From Alphaproteobacteria bacterium (GTDB taxonomy: Bacteria > Pseudomonadota > Alphaproteobacteria > UBA8366): a stretch of 64,000 nt of DNA. This document shows, in pieces, positions 43,456 through 51,972 of this stretch. How positions within the stretch are numbered: position 1 is the stretch's first letter; the number at the start of each line of letters is the position of its first letter. The stretch lies in contig JAJFJD010000043.1 of assembly GCA_021774335.1 (NCBI GenBank), positions 124,001 through 188,000 on the forward strand. The letters run 5' to 3'. Under the pieces are notes generated by a model. That model worked only from the letters and a program-made list of their open reading frames with translations, had not been told where the DNA came from and did no database searches. A program made the translations under genes and the position numbers.

Positions 43456-44817
43456 CTAGGACGATGCCTGACGCTTCATCGCCTTGATGAGAGGTCCGGT
43501 GTCGGACGTGGCGTCCAGACGATACACCGCGTCCATTACGGCATCGGCCTGCGCGTCGTCGCCGTAGACCGCAAATTGAGCTTTGAACTTGGCCTTCACC
43601 TCGTCGACGGTCATTGGATTTTTGTCGTCGCCTTTTGGTGCGTCCACTTCCTTCGCGATTTCCTTACCGTTCTTCAGGCGAATCGTGACGCGGCTCGGCG
43701 AGTATTCCGGATGCCGCGCCGATAAGGCGGGATCTTCGGCGACCGAGATGCGCTGCATCAAAGCGCCAATGGCAGGATCGTGCAGCGCCTGGTCGGAAAA
43801 TGACGCCTCACCGAGCACGCCGGTCAACAACGCCGTTCCGACCACATAGGGCAGGCTGTGATCCGCCGTCTCACGCGTCTGCGGCGACCAGTTAGAAGGA
43901 CTGCTCGCCATCATCTCGAAGGACCGGTCGTAGGTCGCGACGTCGATGCTCTCGATGTCGTCGATATTGAGGCCATCCCGCAGATCCATCGCGGCCCACG
44001 CCGCCGCCTGCCCGTGATAGCAGATCGCATAGCTCTTCAGATTGGTGTGGGCAATTCGTTGTGGCGCTTCGCCCGGTTCCAACGGCCAGTCGATGGGGCC
44101 GACGATATCCTGCATGCCGAACTTACCCTCGAACGGCATGTCTGGGCCGGTGATGCCTTCCTGCGCCAGCAAAGCCGCGAAAACGCCGTTACGCGACGCG
44201 TTCGCACCCGCGCAGCCTTTCCAGGCCGACAGTTCGCCCTTCCGGGTCTGAATCGTCGCCATGTTGGGCACGGCGGCAAGCGCCACCGCATGCGCGAGCT
44301 GTTCCCTGTTCAACCCCATGAGCTTGCCGGCACAAAGGGCCGACGCGATGACGCCATAGACCGGCTGATCCCAGCCCTGTGAGTTCAGGTCGATCGCAGC
44401 ACAGCAACCGCAGTAGATTTCATACCCGGTCGCGATGGCGGCGATGAGCGAGCGACCGTCAGCCTGTCCGGTTTCCGCGGCGGCGAAAGCGGCGCCCATG
44501 ATATCGCTTGGGTGGCCGCCGCTCTTAATCCGGTAGGTGTCGCTCATATCGAGGACGCGCAGCATCACACTATTCGCAAAGGCGGCCATTTCCGGCGCGG
44601 CCCTGTCACCGCTGCCGAAAATTGTCGCCGGTGTGTCCATCGAATAGCGGGCGGCCAGGCGGCGCGCGGTCACCGACACCGGGTGACCGTAGCCGCCGGC
44701 GACGCAGCCGAGGGTATCGAGAATGCGGTTCTTACAAGCCGCCGTCACAGAGTCCGGCAAATCCTCGAACCGGGTTGCCAGGGTGTAATCAACGAGTCGC
44801 TCCGTTGTCGCATCCAT
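43456..44817 (-). CDS. MmgE/PrpD-family protein
   Basis: A 453-residue protein of the MmgE/PrpD family, whose characterised members include 2-methylcitrate dehydratase and itaconate/aconitate-type enzymes. The N-terminal helical bundle with ATRFEDLPDSVTAACKNRILDTLGCVAGGY and the C-terminal lid domain with VTIRLKNGKEIAKEVDAPKGDDKNPMT are typical. No other methylcitrate-cycle gene is near, so a methylcitrate role is not implied. It is 33 bases from the MaoC-type gene upstream on the same strand and may be in its operon. Confidence 0.88.
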   Translation of the reverse strand: MDATTERLVDYTLATRFEDLPDSVTAACKNRILDTLGCVAGGYGHPVSVTARRLAARYSMDTPATIFGSGDRAAPEMAAFANSVMLRVLDMSDTYRIKSGGHPSDIMGAAFAAAETGQADGRSLIAAIATGYEIYCGCCAAIDLNSQGWDQPVYGVIASALCAGKLMGLNREQLAHAVALAAVPNMATIQTRKGELSAWKGCAGANASRNGVFAALLAQEGITGPDMPFEGKFGMQDIVGPIDWPLEPGEAPQRIAHTNLKSYAICYHGQAAAWAAMDLRDGLNIDDIESIDVATYDRSFEMMASSPSNWSPQTRETADHSLPYVVGTALLTGVLGEASFSDQALHDPAIGALMQRISVAEDPALSARHPEYSPSRVTIRLKNGKEIAKEVDAPKGDDKNPMTVDEVKAKFKAQFAVYGDDAQADAVMDAVYRLDATSDTGPLIKAMKRQASS

Positions 44818-44850
44818 AACGCACCTTCCTGCGTCGCCTGTTCAGTCGCC

Positions 44851-45273
44851 CTACGGATCGATCCGGGCGGTAGCACTACCCGTTATCACCGTCTTGCCGT
44901 CCTGGTTTATGGTTTCCAATGACAGGTCGACGAATTGCTCCGAGCCTTCGCTGCGGATCTCGGCCACCGTGGCCGTCGCCGTCAGCGTATCGCCGGGCCA
45001 GACCTGATTGGTGAACCGCACGCCGTATTTCGTCAGACGACCGTCGCCGACATAGTTGGTCAGCATCTTGCCGGTCAGTCCCATGGACAGCATGCCATGG
45101 GCGAAGACGCCCGGGTATCCTGCGACCTCGCGGGTGTAGACATCGTCGGAATGCAGCGGATTGTAATCGCCCGAGGTTCCCGCATACATCACGAGTTGAG
45201 TGCGGGATAGGTCGTCGATGACGACTTCCTCGTAGCTGTCGCCGACCTTCAAATTTTGCGCACTAAGCGGCAT
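44851..45273 (-). CDS. MaoC-like dehydratase, catalytic partner (HadB-like)
   Basis: A 140-residue single hot-dog domain. The hydratase motif is intact as SGDYNPLH, with Asp36 and His41 giving the catalytic dyad. The start at 45273 follows GGGGGAG; the frame runs further but overlaps the preceding gene. The upstream gene encodes a matching hot-dog domain that lacks the His. Together they resemble the HadA/HadB heterodimer that dehydrates 3-hydroxyacyl thioesters. Confidence 0.85.
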   Translation of the reverse strand: MPLSAQNLKVGDSYEEVVIDDLSRTQLVMYAGTSGDYNPLHSDDVYTREVAGYPGVFAHGMLSMGLTGKMLTNYVGDGRLTKYGVRFTNQVWPGDTLTATATVAEIRSEGSEQFVDLSLETINQDGKTVITGSATARIDP

Positions 45274-45286
45274 TGGATTCTCCCCC

Positions 45287-45772
45287 TTAGCTCTGTTCGA
45301 CCGGACGCTCGGTCCGGACGCTGACCGCACGCGACGTGATGACCAGCTCGCCGTTCTGATCGCGGTATTCCTGAATCCGTTCCAGGAAGGTCAGTGTCCC
45401 GGCGCGCTTGCTCTCCTTTTGCCAGGTCTCGCCTTCCCGCAACGTCACGGTCAGCTGGTCGCCGGGCTTGAGATGCCGGTGATATTCGAAATGCTGCTCC
45501 GCATGCAGACCGCCGCTGCTGGGCGCGGGAGTGTCGAGGCCCGTAGGGTTCTTGCCAGAGCCGAACCATTTCTCGCCAACCTTCGGCCGCAGGTGGTATT
45601 CGGGATCGAACTGCGACACCGAGCGAGGAAACGTCGGCGGCGCGATGATGTGCCCGACCTCGGATTTCGCCGCGTAGTCAGCATCGTGATAGATCGGATT
45701 GTCGTCCGCGATCGACCGCGCGAACATCATGATATGCGTTGCCTCGACCGGCATTTTTACGTCATCGGACAT
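45287..45772 (-). CDS. MaoC-like dehydratase N-domain protein (HadA-like)
   Basis: A 161-residue hot-dog protein of the FAS1-type dehydratase region. The motif reads ADDNPIYHD, where the catalytic His is Tyr28, as is usual for the non-catalytic half of two-domain hydratases. It lies 13 bases before the gene for the half that keeps Asp and His. It would provide the acyl-binding half of a heterodimeric (3R)-hydroxyacyl-CoA dehydratase. It is divergent from the SDR gene at 46006. Confidence 0.85.
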   Translation of the reverse strand: MSDDVKMPVEATHIMMFARSIADDNPIYHDADYAAKSEVGHIIAPPTFPRSVSQFDPEYHLRPKVGEKWFGSGKNPTGLDTPAPSSGGLHAEQHFEYHRHLKPGDQLTVTLREGETWQKESKRAGTLTFLERIQEYRDQNGELVITSRAVSVRTERPVEQS

Positions 45773-46005
45773 GGCCGTGTTCGTCTCCTCTGTGACCGTC
45801 GTTATTGGTGGCCGTCATTTTGGGGCCTCTTCAGGACATATCACGAATCGTCCACGTCTTCGAACAGACCCGTATTCCTACGGCCCGGGCGGCCGCAAGA
45901 CGCCGATTTCGCTTTTCGCTATGATGCGGTTTGGGAGCCCGGTTCGGGCGGAAGATATCCGCGGTTTCAAGACAGTGAACCGCAAACAAAAGGAGATACG
46001 AGTCG

Positions 46006-46926
46006 ATGGGCATGCTTGAAGGCCGCGTGGCGATTTGCACAGGGTCCGGCCGAGGGGTCGGCGCCGAAGTGGCGAAACTCATGGCGGCGCATGGCGCGAA
46101 GGTTGTCGTCAACGACCCCGGCGTCAGCGGTGGCGGCGAAGGCGGAGACCAAACACCGGCGCAGGAAATCGTCGATACGATCAAATCCGCCGGCGGCGAG
46201 GCGGTCGCGAATTTCGGCTCGGTGACGAGTTACGAGGATTGTCTCGGCATGGTGCAACAGGCGCGCGATGAATTCGGCGGCCTGCACATCGTGTTCAACC
46301 CGGCAGGCATTCTGCGCGACCGGATGTTCCACAAGATGTCGCCGGACGACTTCCAGGCGGTAATCGACGTGCATATGACCGGGCATTTCAACGTCAACCG
46401 CGCGGCGATCAACCTGTTCCGCGATCAGGAATACGGCCGCATCATCATGTGCGGCTCGACCTCGGGGCTGCTGGGCAACATCGGCCAGGTCAACTACGGC
46501 GGCGCCAAGATGGGCATCGCCGCGATGTCGCGGATCGTCGCGATGGAAAATGCATCGAAGAACATCACCAGCAACGTGATTTGCCCGTCCGCCGATACGC
46601 GCATGACCCGCGCCGTGCCGACGCCGAAGGATCCCGACGCGGCCGCGGTACGGGAGGAACGGCTGCGCCGCAGCCGGGCCGACGCGATCGCCCCGCTCTG
46701 CGTTTTCCTGGCCTCGGAAGACGCCGGCGACGTGACCGGACAGATATTTCATCAGCGCGCGGCCGAACTGTCGCTCTACAGCCAACCGCGTCCGTTGCGG
46801 ATGGTTCATCACCAGGGCGGATGGACGCCGGAGCTGATCCGCGACGTCGCCATGCCGTCGCTGTCGATCCAGTTCCTGGATATCGCCAATTCCCGGACGG
46901 TCCATCCGGGCCTGCCACTCGACTAG
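46006..46926 (+). CDS. Short-chain dehydrogenase of the MFE-2 hydroxyacyl-CoA type
   Basis: A 306-residue SDR. The cofactor motif TGSGRGVG is at 12-19. The long loop NDPGVSGGGEGG is typical of (3R)-hydroxyacyl-CoA dehydrogenases of the peroxisomal MFE-2 kind. The catalytic Ser (CGSTSG) and Tyr-x3-Lys (NYGGAKMG) are present. The C-terminal 60 residues extend past a classical SDR. AAGGAGA precedes the ATG. With the HadAB-like dehydratase encoded divergently, it would catalyse consecutive steps of a hydroxyacyl-CoA pathway. A CoA transferase follows after a hairpin. Confidence 0.88.
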   Translation: MGMLEGRVAICTGSGRGVGAEVAKLMAAHGAKVVVNDPGVSGGGEGGDQTPAQEIVDTIKSAGGEAVANFGSVTSYEDCLGMVQQARDEFGGLHIVFNPAGILRDRMFHKMSPDDFQAVIDVHMTGHFNVNRAAINLFRDQEYGRIIMCGSTSGLLGNIGQVNYGGAKMGIAAMSRIVAMENASKNITSNVICPSADTRMTRAVPTPKDPDAAAVREERLRRSRADAIAPLCVFLASEDAGDVTGQIFHQRAAELSLYSQPRPLRMVHHQGGWTPELIRDVAMPSLSIQFLDIANSRTVHPGLPLD

Positions 46927-46936
46927 AACGCGGGAA

Positions 46937-46961
46937 CGCCGCGGGCCCTACGCCCGCGGCG
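46937..46961 (+). promoter_or_regulatory. Intercistronic stem-loop before the CoA transferase gene
   Basis: A perfect 10-base stem CGCCGCGGGC/GCCCGCGGCG with a 5-base loop (46947-46951) sits between the SDR stop (46926) and the CoA transferase start (46986). No U-run follows, so it is more likely a message stabiliser or attenuator than a full stop. Confidence 0.55.
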
Positions 46962-46985
46962 GCATCCTGACCGGAGACCATTATT

Positions 46986-48206
46986 ATGCCCGGACCTTTC
47001 GACGGGTTGCGCGTCATCGATGTGACGACGATCTTCGTCGGCCCCTTCGCGAGCCAATTGCTTGGCGACATGGGCGCCGACGTGATCAAGGTGGAAGCGC
47101 CGGGCGGCGATACCACCCGCATGACCGGCCCCGCGAACAACCCCGACATGTCGTCGAACTTCCTGCAGGTAAACCGGAACAAGCGCAGCATCTCGCTCGA
47201 CCTGAAATCCGAAGGCGGGATCGCAGTGCTGCAGGAACTGGCCCGGTCCGCCGATGTGTTCCTGCATAATATGCGGCCGGAACCGCTGGCACGTCTGAAG
47301 ATCGACTACGCCAACATCCGGCAGGTCAAACCCGATATCGTCTACTGCAATATTTGGGGATTCGGCCGGAACGGCCGGTATGCCGGACAACCCGCCTATG
47401 ACGACGTGATCCAGGGCGCTTCCGGCATCGTGGCACTGCAGGCGTTCGGCGGAGGGCGCGCGCGCTATGTGCCGTCGCTGATCGCCGACAAGACGACCGG
47501 ACTGTTCGCTGGATATGCAATTTCGGCCGCGCTCTACCATCGCCTCGCCACCGGCGAAGGACAGGAACTCGAAGTGCCCATGTTCGAAAGCATGGTGTCC
47601 TTCATGATGCTGGAACATCTCTGGGGCGAGACATTCGACCCGCCGCGGGGCCGGGTTGGCTCGGAGCGCCACGCAACGCCGCTGCGCTGGCCGCACGCGA
47701 CCAAGGATGGACATATCTGCGCCATGCCCTCGAGCGACAAGCATTGGAAGGCGATGTTGGAAATCATCGACCGGCCGGACCTGGCGGACAACCCGGTCCT
47801 GAAGACCCGCCGGGCCCGCAAGCAGAATATCCCGCAGGTCATGGCCCTGATGGACGAGATCATGGCCACCCGAACCACCGGCGAATGGGCAGAGGCCCTG
47901 ACCGCCGCCGGCGTCCCGTGCATGCCGATCGCGAACTTGGAAGATGTGGTTGCGGACGGGCATTTGGCGGACGTCGGGTTCTGGCACGAGATCGACCACC
48001 CGACCGAAGGCCGCATTCGGTTGATGAACCCGCCCTACTCGTTCACCAAGACACCGCCGAGCGTGCGCCGGGCCCCGCCCCGCTTCGCCGAACACACGCG
48101 GGAGATTCTATCGGAGCTTGGCTACGGCGATGATGCGGCGGATGGCCTGATCGACAGCGGCGCTGTGGTCGCCCAACCGGAAAGCGACGCCGACAGTCCT
48201 TTCTGA
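46986..48206 (+). CDS. CoA transferase, family III (CaiB/BaiF)
   Basis: A 406-residue class III CoA transferase with the family start VIDVTTIFVGPFASQLLGDMGADVIKVEAPGG and the catalytic D168 (SLIADKTTGLF). It is closest in layout to the one at 20934-22145, with the same ADKTTGLF motif. It probably charges the acid that the neighbouring dehydratase and dehydrogenase then process. It is convergent with the carboxyltransferase gene 36 bases downstream. Confidence 0.9.
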   Translation: MPGPFDGLRVIDVTTIFVGPFASQLLGDMGADVIKVEAPGGDTTRMTGPANNPDMSSNFLQVNRNKRSISLDLKSEGGIAVLQELARSADVFLHNMRPEPLARLKIDYANIRQVKPDIVYCNIWGFGRNGRYAGQPAYDDVIQGASGIVALQAFGGGRARYVPSLIADKTTGLFAGYAISAALYHRLATGEGQELEVPMFESMVSFMMLEHLWGETFDPPRGRVGSERHATPLRWPHATKDGHICAMPSSDKHWKAMLEIIDRPDLADNPVLKTRRARKQNIPQVMALMDEIMATRTTGEWAEALTAAGVPCMPIANLEDVVADGHLADVGFWHEIDHPTEGRIRLMNPPYSFTKTPPSVRRAPPRFAEHTREILSELGYGDDAADGLIDSGAVVAQPESDADSPF

Positions 48207-48241
48207 GTCCGCCGAAGGTTTATACGTCGACGGCGCGGCAC

Positions 48242-49777
48242 CTAGTAACTGGTGGGCCAGGTCTTCATCGCGTGCTCGCCGATGCCACCGCCCTTTCGCG
48301 AGCGATAGATGTCGAGCATGCGCATGATGTAATTCCGCGTTTCCTGCGGTTTCACGATATTCTGCAGCGAGTAGATCGTCGCCATATCCCACGGGCCGAT
48401 ATTCTTGTGAATGTTCTCGAAGGCTTCCTCGTAGCCATCGTCATCCGGCGACAACCCATGCACGATCCGTGTCGCGAAGTCCGGATCCATGAAGCTGACC
48501 TCGGCGCTCGGCCAGGCGATCATCTCCTCGTTATGACGCCCGCCGCCCATGGCGACATAGGCGCGGCCGTAGGCCTTGCGGACGATGACGGTGATGCTCG
48601 GCACGCTGACCAGGCAGGTGGAGTTCATGAAATTCATGATCCATCCAGGCGCGCCCTTTTTCTCGGCATTGGTGCCGACGACGAATCCCGGCGTGTCCAT
48701 GAACCGCACCAGCGGGATGTTGAAGCTGTCGCACATGACCTGAAAGTCGATGATCTTGCGGCAGGCTTCGGCGGACAGAGCGCCACCGCCGATCAACGGA
48801 TTGTTCGCGATAATTCCGATGACCTTGCCGCCAAGCCGCGCCAAGGCAACCACCGCCGCCCGGCCGAACCGCGGCTTCAGCTCAAAGACGCTGCCCTTGT
48901 CCGCGAAGACCTCGATGATCTTGCGTATGTCGTAGACCTGCGTCCGCTTCTCCGGAAGGACGTCGATGATCTGCTCCTGATCCGAGTCCGTCGCCGGGTC
49001 ATACTCAACCTCCGGCGGAAGCTCGCCGTTATGGCTCGGCATGTAACTCAGGAAGGTGCGGATTTCTTGCAGGGCCTCCTCGTCGGTATCGACGAAGCGG
49101 TCGATCAGGCCGGTCGTTTGCGCGTGAAGGCGCCAGCCGCCCAGCTCCTCCACGTCGACTTTTTCGCCAATCGCCATGGATACCAGCCCCGGGCTTGAGA
49201 CTGACATCACCGACCCCTTGCGCATCACCGCGAAATCGGAAATGCAGCAAAGCCACGCCGACGATCCGAAGGAGGTGCCGAGCGCCGCGGCAACCCAGGG
49301 GTTCTCCCGCGTGCGGCGGAACTGTGTCGTGTCGTTGCCCATCAGCAGGCCCATGCCGCGGGCTCCCATCGCATCGGGCAAGCGCGCGCCGGTTGATTCG
49401 CCCACATGGACGAAGGGCATGCCTTTTTCCGTGGTCACCCGCCGGACATGGCCCATCTTCTTTGAATTGGTAGCGCTGGTGGACGCGCCCTTGACGGTAA
49501 AGTCGTTGACGACGACGCCCACATCCCGGCCGTCAATCTGCGCGAAACCGACGATCTTGCCGTCGCGCGGAGTCTTTGCCTCGTCTTCCTTGAACATGCC
49601 GGACGCGCCCAGCAGACCGGTTTCGATGAAGGTGCCGGGATCGATCAACCCATCCAACCGTTCCTGGGCATTCAGGTCGCCCCGTTCCTTCTTCTTGGCC
49701 AGCTTCTCCTTGCCGCCCATCGCGGCGGCGGCTTCTCGGCGGCGGTCCAGCTCGCTCAATATCTCTTCATGGGCCAC
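48242..49777 (-). CDS. Acyl-CoA carboxylase carboxyltransferase subunit
   Basis: A 511-residue carboxyltransferase (beta) subunit of the propionyl/methylcrotonyl-CoA carboxylase family. It has N- and C-terminal crotonase-like halves with GARLPDAMGARGMG in the first and DTPGFVVGTNAEKKGAPGWIM and KAYGRAYVAMGGGR in the second. No biotin carboxylase or biotin carrier gene is adjacent, so it must use partners encoded elsewhere or belong to a decarboxylase. It is divergent from an IclR gene, and a perfect palindrome lies in front of it, so it is probably the target of that regulator. Confidence 0.85.
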   Translation of the reverse strand: MAHEEILSELDRRREAAAAMGGKEKLAKKKERGDLNAQERLDGLIDPGTFIETGLLGASGMFKEDEAKTPRDGKIVGFAQIDGRDVGVVVNDFTVKGASTSATNSKKMGHVRRVTTEKGMPFVHVGESTGARLPDAMGARGMGLLMGNDTTQFRRTRENPWVAAALGTSFGSSAWLCCISDFAVMRKGSVMSVSSPGLVSMAIGEKVDVEELGGWRLHAQTTGLIDRFVDTDEEALQEIRTFLSYMPSHNGELPPEVEYDPATDSDQEQIIDVLPEKRTQVYDIRKIIEVFADKGSVFELKPRFGRAAVVALARLGGKVIGIIANNPLIGGGALSAEACRKIIDFQVMCDSFNIPLVRFMDTPGFVVGTNAEKKGAPGWIMNFMNSTCLVSVPSITVIVRKAYGRAYVAMGGGRHNEEMIAWPSAEVSFMDPDFATRIVHGLSPDDDGYEEAFENIHKNIGPWDMATIYSLQNIVKPQETRNYIMRMLDIYRSRKGGGIGEHAMKTWPTSY

Positions 49778-49837
49778 GGCATGTACTCCCCGGATGCGCT
49801 CGCGTCCCTGCGGACGTGAAGACTATGGATTTCGGCA

Positions 49838-49868
49838 AATGACTATTGCCATATTGGCAATAGTCATT
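49838..49868. promoter_or_regulatory. Perfect palindromic operator between carboxyltransferase and iclR-type genes
   Basis: Fourteen-base perfect inverted arms (49838-49851 and 49855-49868) flank the 3-base centre TAT. It is the only signal of this strength in the divergent region and has the form of an IclR-family operator. It lies just downstream of the leftward promoter at 49881-49909, so bound protein would block the carboxyltransferase gene. Confidence 0.8.
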
Positions 49869-49880
49869 GAACTATGGCAT

Positions 49881-49909
49881 TGTCTAAGAGGTTTGACAAA
49901 CGCTGTCAA
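49881..49909 (-). promoter_or_regulatory. Candidate carboxyltransferase promoter
   Basis: On the minus strand TTGACA (49909-49904), a 17-base spacer and TAGACA (49886-49881) make a promoter with a perfect -35 and a weak -10. Start would be near 49875, right before the palindrome. Confidence 0.45.
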
Positions 49910-49973
49910 CCGGACGGCGGTGAGGCCGCCGGCGGCGTGAAGACCGCACACGGCACGACAGAGGATTGCAGGC

Positions 49974-50657
49974 ATGGCGTCGCGCATCTCCGGAACGGTA
50001 ACCAAGGCCCTCGATATTCTGGATCTCTTTCTGGGACGCGAAGATGGGCTTTCGGTGACGCAGATATCCGCCGCGACCGGCATCAATATGAGTACCGTTG
50101 TCCGCTTGTGCGCGACGCTGGACGGCCGCGGCTATCTGCGCCGGGATACGGCAGGTCTCTATTTTGTCGGCTCGCAGGTCGAGCAGCTTGCGCAAGTCCT
50201 GCGGATGCAGTTCAGCTTGGCGGAGGTGATACGGCCCCTGCTCAAGCAATTGCGCGATGAGACCGGCGAAAGCGCGTCTTTCTATATCCGTGAAGGCGGC
50301 ATGCGCGTCTGCCTGTTCCGGGAGGATTCGAAGCACGCGATCCGGCACGTGGTCGACGAAGGCGCCCGCCTGCCGCTGAGAGAAGGTGTCGTCGGCAATG
50401 TGTTGCTCGCACAGGCCGGCTCCAAAGGCGCCGTCTACGACAAAATTCGGAAAGACGGGTTTTACGCCGCCGTCGGACGAGACCCGTTCACCGCGTCGGT
50501 CGCGGTCCCCGTGACGACGAAGTCCGGCACGCTGATCGGCGCGATGGTCGTATCGGGCCTCGCCGACCGCTTCGGAGACAAGAAGCGCAAAACAACGCTG
50601 AAACGATTGACAGAGGCGCGCGCCACCTTGGCCGACCTGCTGCCCGCCGCAGCATAA
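49974..50657 (+). CDS. IclR-family transcriptional regulator
   Basis: A 227-residue IclR regulator. The winged helix-turn-helix (RISGTVTKALDILDLFLGREDGLSVTQISAATGINMSTVVRLCATLDGRGYL) covers residues 4-58. The effector domain follows, with HAIRHVVDEGARLPLREGVVGNVLLA. It most likely controls the divergent carboxyltransferase gene and itself through the palindrome at 49838-49868. The effector is probably an acyl-CoA-related or organic acid; this is inference. It ends 7 bases from the convergent HTH gene. Confidence 0.9.
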   Translation: MASRISGTVTKALDILDLFLGREDGLSVTQISAATGINMSTVVRLCATLDGRGYLRRDTAGLYFVGSQVEQLAQVLRMQFSLAEVIRPLLKQLRDETGESASFYIREGGMRVCLFREDSKHAIRHVVDEGARLPLREGVVGNVLLAQAGSKGAVYDKIRKDGFYAAVGRDPFTASVAVPVTTKSGTLIGAMVVSGLADRFGDKKRKTTLKRLTEARATLADLLPAAA

Positions 50658-50664
50658 GCAAAGG

Positions 50665-50877
50665 TCATTTGGAGCCGGTATCGGCGTCCGTGGTTGCGGG
50701 TTGGGTCATGTGGTCGTTCACAAACGCTTCCAAATCCTTGACCGAGATTCGGAATTCACGCCCGAGCCGCACGGCCCGCAATTCGCCCTCATGAATCCAA
50801 CTCCGGACGGTGGACTCGCTGACCTTCAGGAGTTCCGCAATCTCATGCGTGGTCAGGAATGGTTTACTCAACATCAT
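50665..50877 (-). CDS. Small excisionase-family helix-turn-helix protein
   Basis: A 70-residue protein made almost only of a MerR/excisionase-type HTH (FLTTHEIAELLKVSESTVRSWIHEGELRAVRLGREFRISVKDLEAFV). It binds DNA through a winged helix. No integrase or phage gene is near, so it is more likely a stand-alone regulator than a true excisionase. It is divergent from the stress-protein gene and may act on the region between them, which holds an FNR-type box and an 11-spaced inverted repeat (50908-50930). The first ATG is at 50877, with a second codon directly after it. Confidence 0.8.
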   Translation of the reverse strand: MMLSKPFLTTHEIAELLKVSESTVRSWIHEGELRAVRLGREFRISVKDLEAFVNDHMTQPATTDADTGSK

Positions 50878-50937
50878 TCATTGCCTTTGAGTGCAAAGAA
50901 ACCACGTTCAACGTAACTGACTTTCGTTGAGGTCGGT

Positions 50938-50979
50938 TTGATTAAGATCAATGTGGTTCGACCCGACGAAGTCTACATA
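50938..50979 (+). promoter_or_regulatory. FNR-type box and class II promoter of the stress-protein gene
   Basis: TTGAT-N4-ATCAA (50938-50951) is an exact match to the FNR/Anr/FixK consensus. It is centred at 50944.5. TACATA at 50974-50979 is a fitting -10, which puts the start near 50986 and the box at -41.5, the textbook distance for activation by FNR. The transcript would have a 117-base leader before the universal stress gene. Confidence 0.8.
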
Positions 50980-51102
50980 AACCGAACATATCACTTCGAA
51001 CGGAAGGCTGGCACCGATCATGCCTCAAGAGACCAGAAGTTGCCGGCCGGCCAATCGATGCGCAGGACTCACGGCCACTCGGCTGGAAAGGGAGCTAAAC
51101 AC

Positions 51103-51951
51103 ATGAAGAAGTTCTTGATGGCGACGGACCTCTCGGCCCGGTCCGATCGGGCCCTTGAGCGCGCCGTGATGCTCGCTCAGGATCACGAAGCCTACCTGAC
51201 GATCGCTCATGTCATCGACGAGGATTTGCCTTCGGCGCTGTCCGACGCCCAGGAAGACGCGGCCAAGCACGCAATTGACGAATACGTCGACAAGCTAGCG
51301 GCCGGCAAGCGAGACCGTATCTCGATCAAGGTCGTTTGCGGCAGAGCCCATGCGGATATCCTGGACATGTCGGAAAAAGTCGAAGCCGATTTGGTTATCC
51401 TCGGCATGCATCGCGAAGACGCCTTCAAAGACCGCTTCCGCGGCACCACTGCCGAGCGGATCATCCGCGCCGGTGGCGTTCCCGTATTGCTGGTCAAGGA
51501 TCGGGTAATCCGCCCGTACCAGCAGGTTATCGTCGGGGTCGATTTCTCGGCCTTCTCACGGCGTGCCGTCGAGTTCGCGGTCCAATTCGTACCCAATGGC
51601 AACTTTCATCTCGTTCATGCCTATGGCGTGCCCTTCGAAGGATTCCTGTACGGCCACGACACCAAAAGGCAGGTCGCTAAACTGCAGGAAGTGGAATTCG
51701 AGAAAATGATCGACGACGAGATGGCGACCTTTCTGGCCAGTCTCGACCAGAAAGTGGCCGGCATTGAACGCGTGATGAAGCAAGGCACGGTACGGGAGGT
51801 CATTTTCGAGCAAGCGCGCCGGCTGAAACCCGACCTCGTGGCCATGGGAACGCATGGCCGGACGGGCATCGCCCATGCCTTCTTGGGCAGTGTTGCGGAA
51901 GACCTCCTGCGGGCGCCCCCCTGCGACGTGCTGGCGGTGAAGTCGTTCTGA
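51103..51951 (+). CDS. Tandem universal stress protein
   Basis: A 282-residue protein with two UspA domains (about 1-135 and 138-282). The second has the ATP-binding motif G-x2-G-x9-GS (GTHGRTGIAHAFLGS, G249-S263). In the first, the motif is broken (G101-M-H-R104). One nucleotide site per chain is common in tandem Usps. The start at 51103 follows AAGGGAGC; the frame is open to 50938 but that part contains the promoter. An FNR-type box upstream indicates induction under low oxygen. It probably helps survival without oxygen or in slow growth. Confidence 0.9.
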   Translation: MKKFLMATDLSARSDRALERAVMLAQDHEAYLTIAHVIDEDLPSALSDAQEDAAKHAIDEYVDKLAAGKRDRISIKVVCGRAHADILDMSEKVEADLVILGMHREDAFKDRFRGTTAERIIRAGGVPVLLVKDRVIRPYQQVIVGVDFSAFSRRAVEFAVQFVPNGNFHLVHAYGVPFEGFLYGHDTKRQVAKLQEVEFEKMIDDEMATFLASLDQKVAGIERVMKQGTVREVIFEQARRLKPDLVAMGTHGRTGIAHAFLGSVAEDLLRAPPCDVLAVKSF

Positions 51952-51972
51952 TCTCGGCCCGGCAGCCAGGCG

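Noticed and set aside
46923..48095. A 390-residue frame opposite the CoA transferase
   Set aside because: It has no ribosome binding site or recognisable domain; the CoA transferase on the plus strand is certain.
50665..50877. The excisionase-like gene as a sign of an integrated phage or element
   Set aside because: No integrase, phage gene, tRNA or attachment repeat is near. Such HTH proteins often act as plain regulators.
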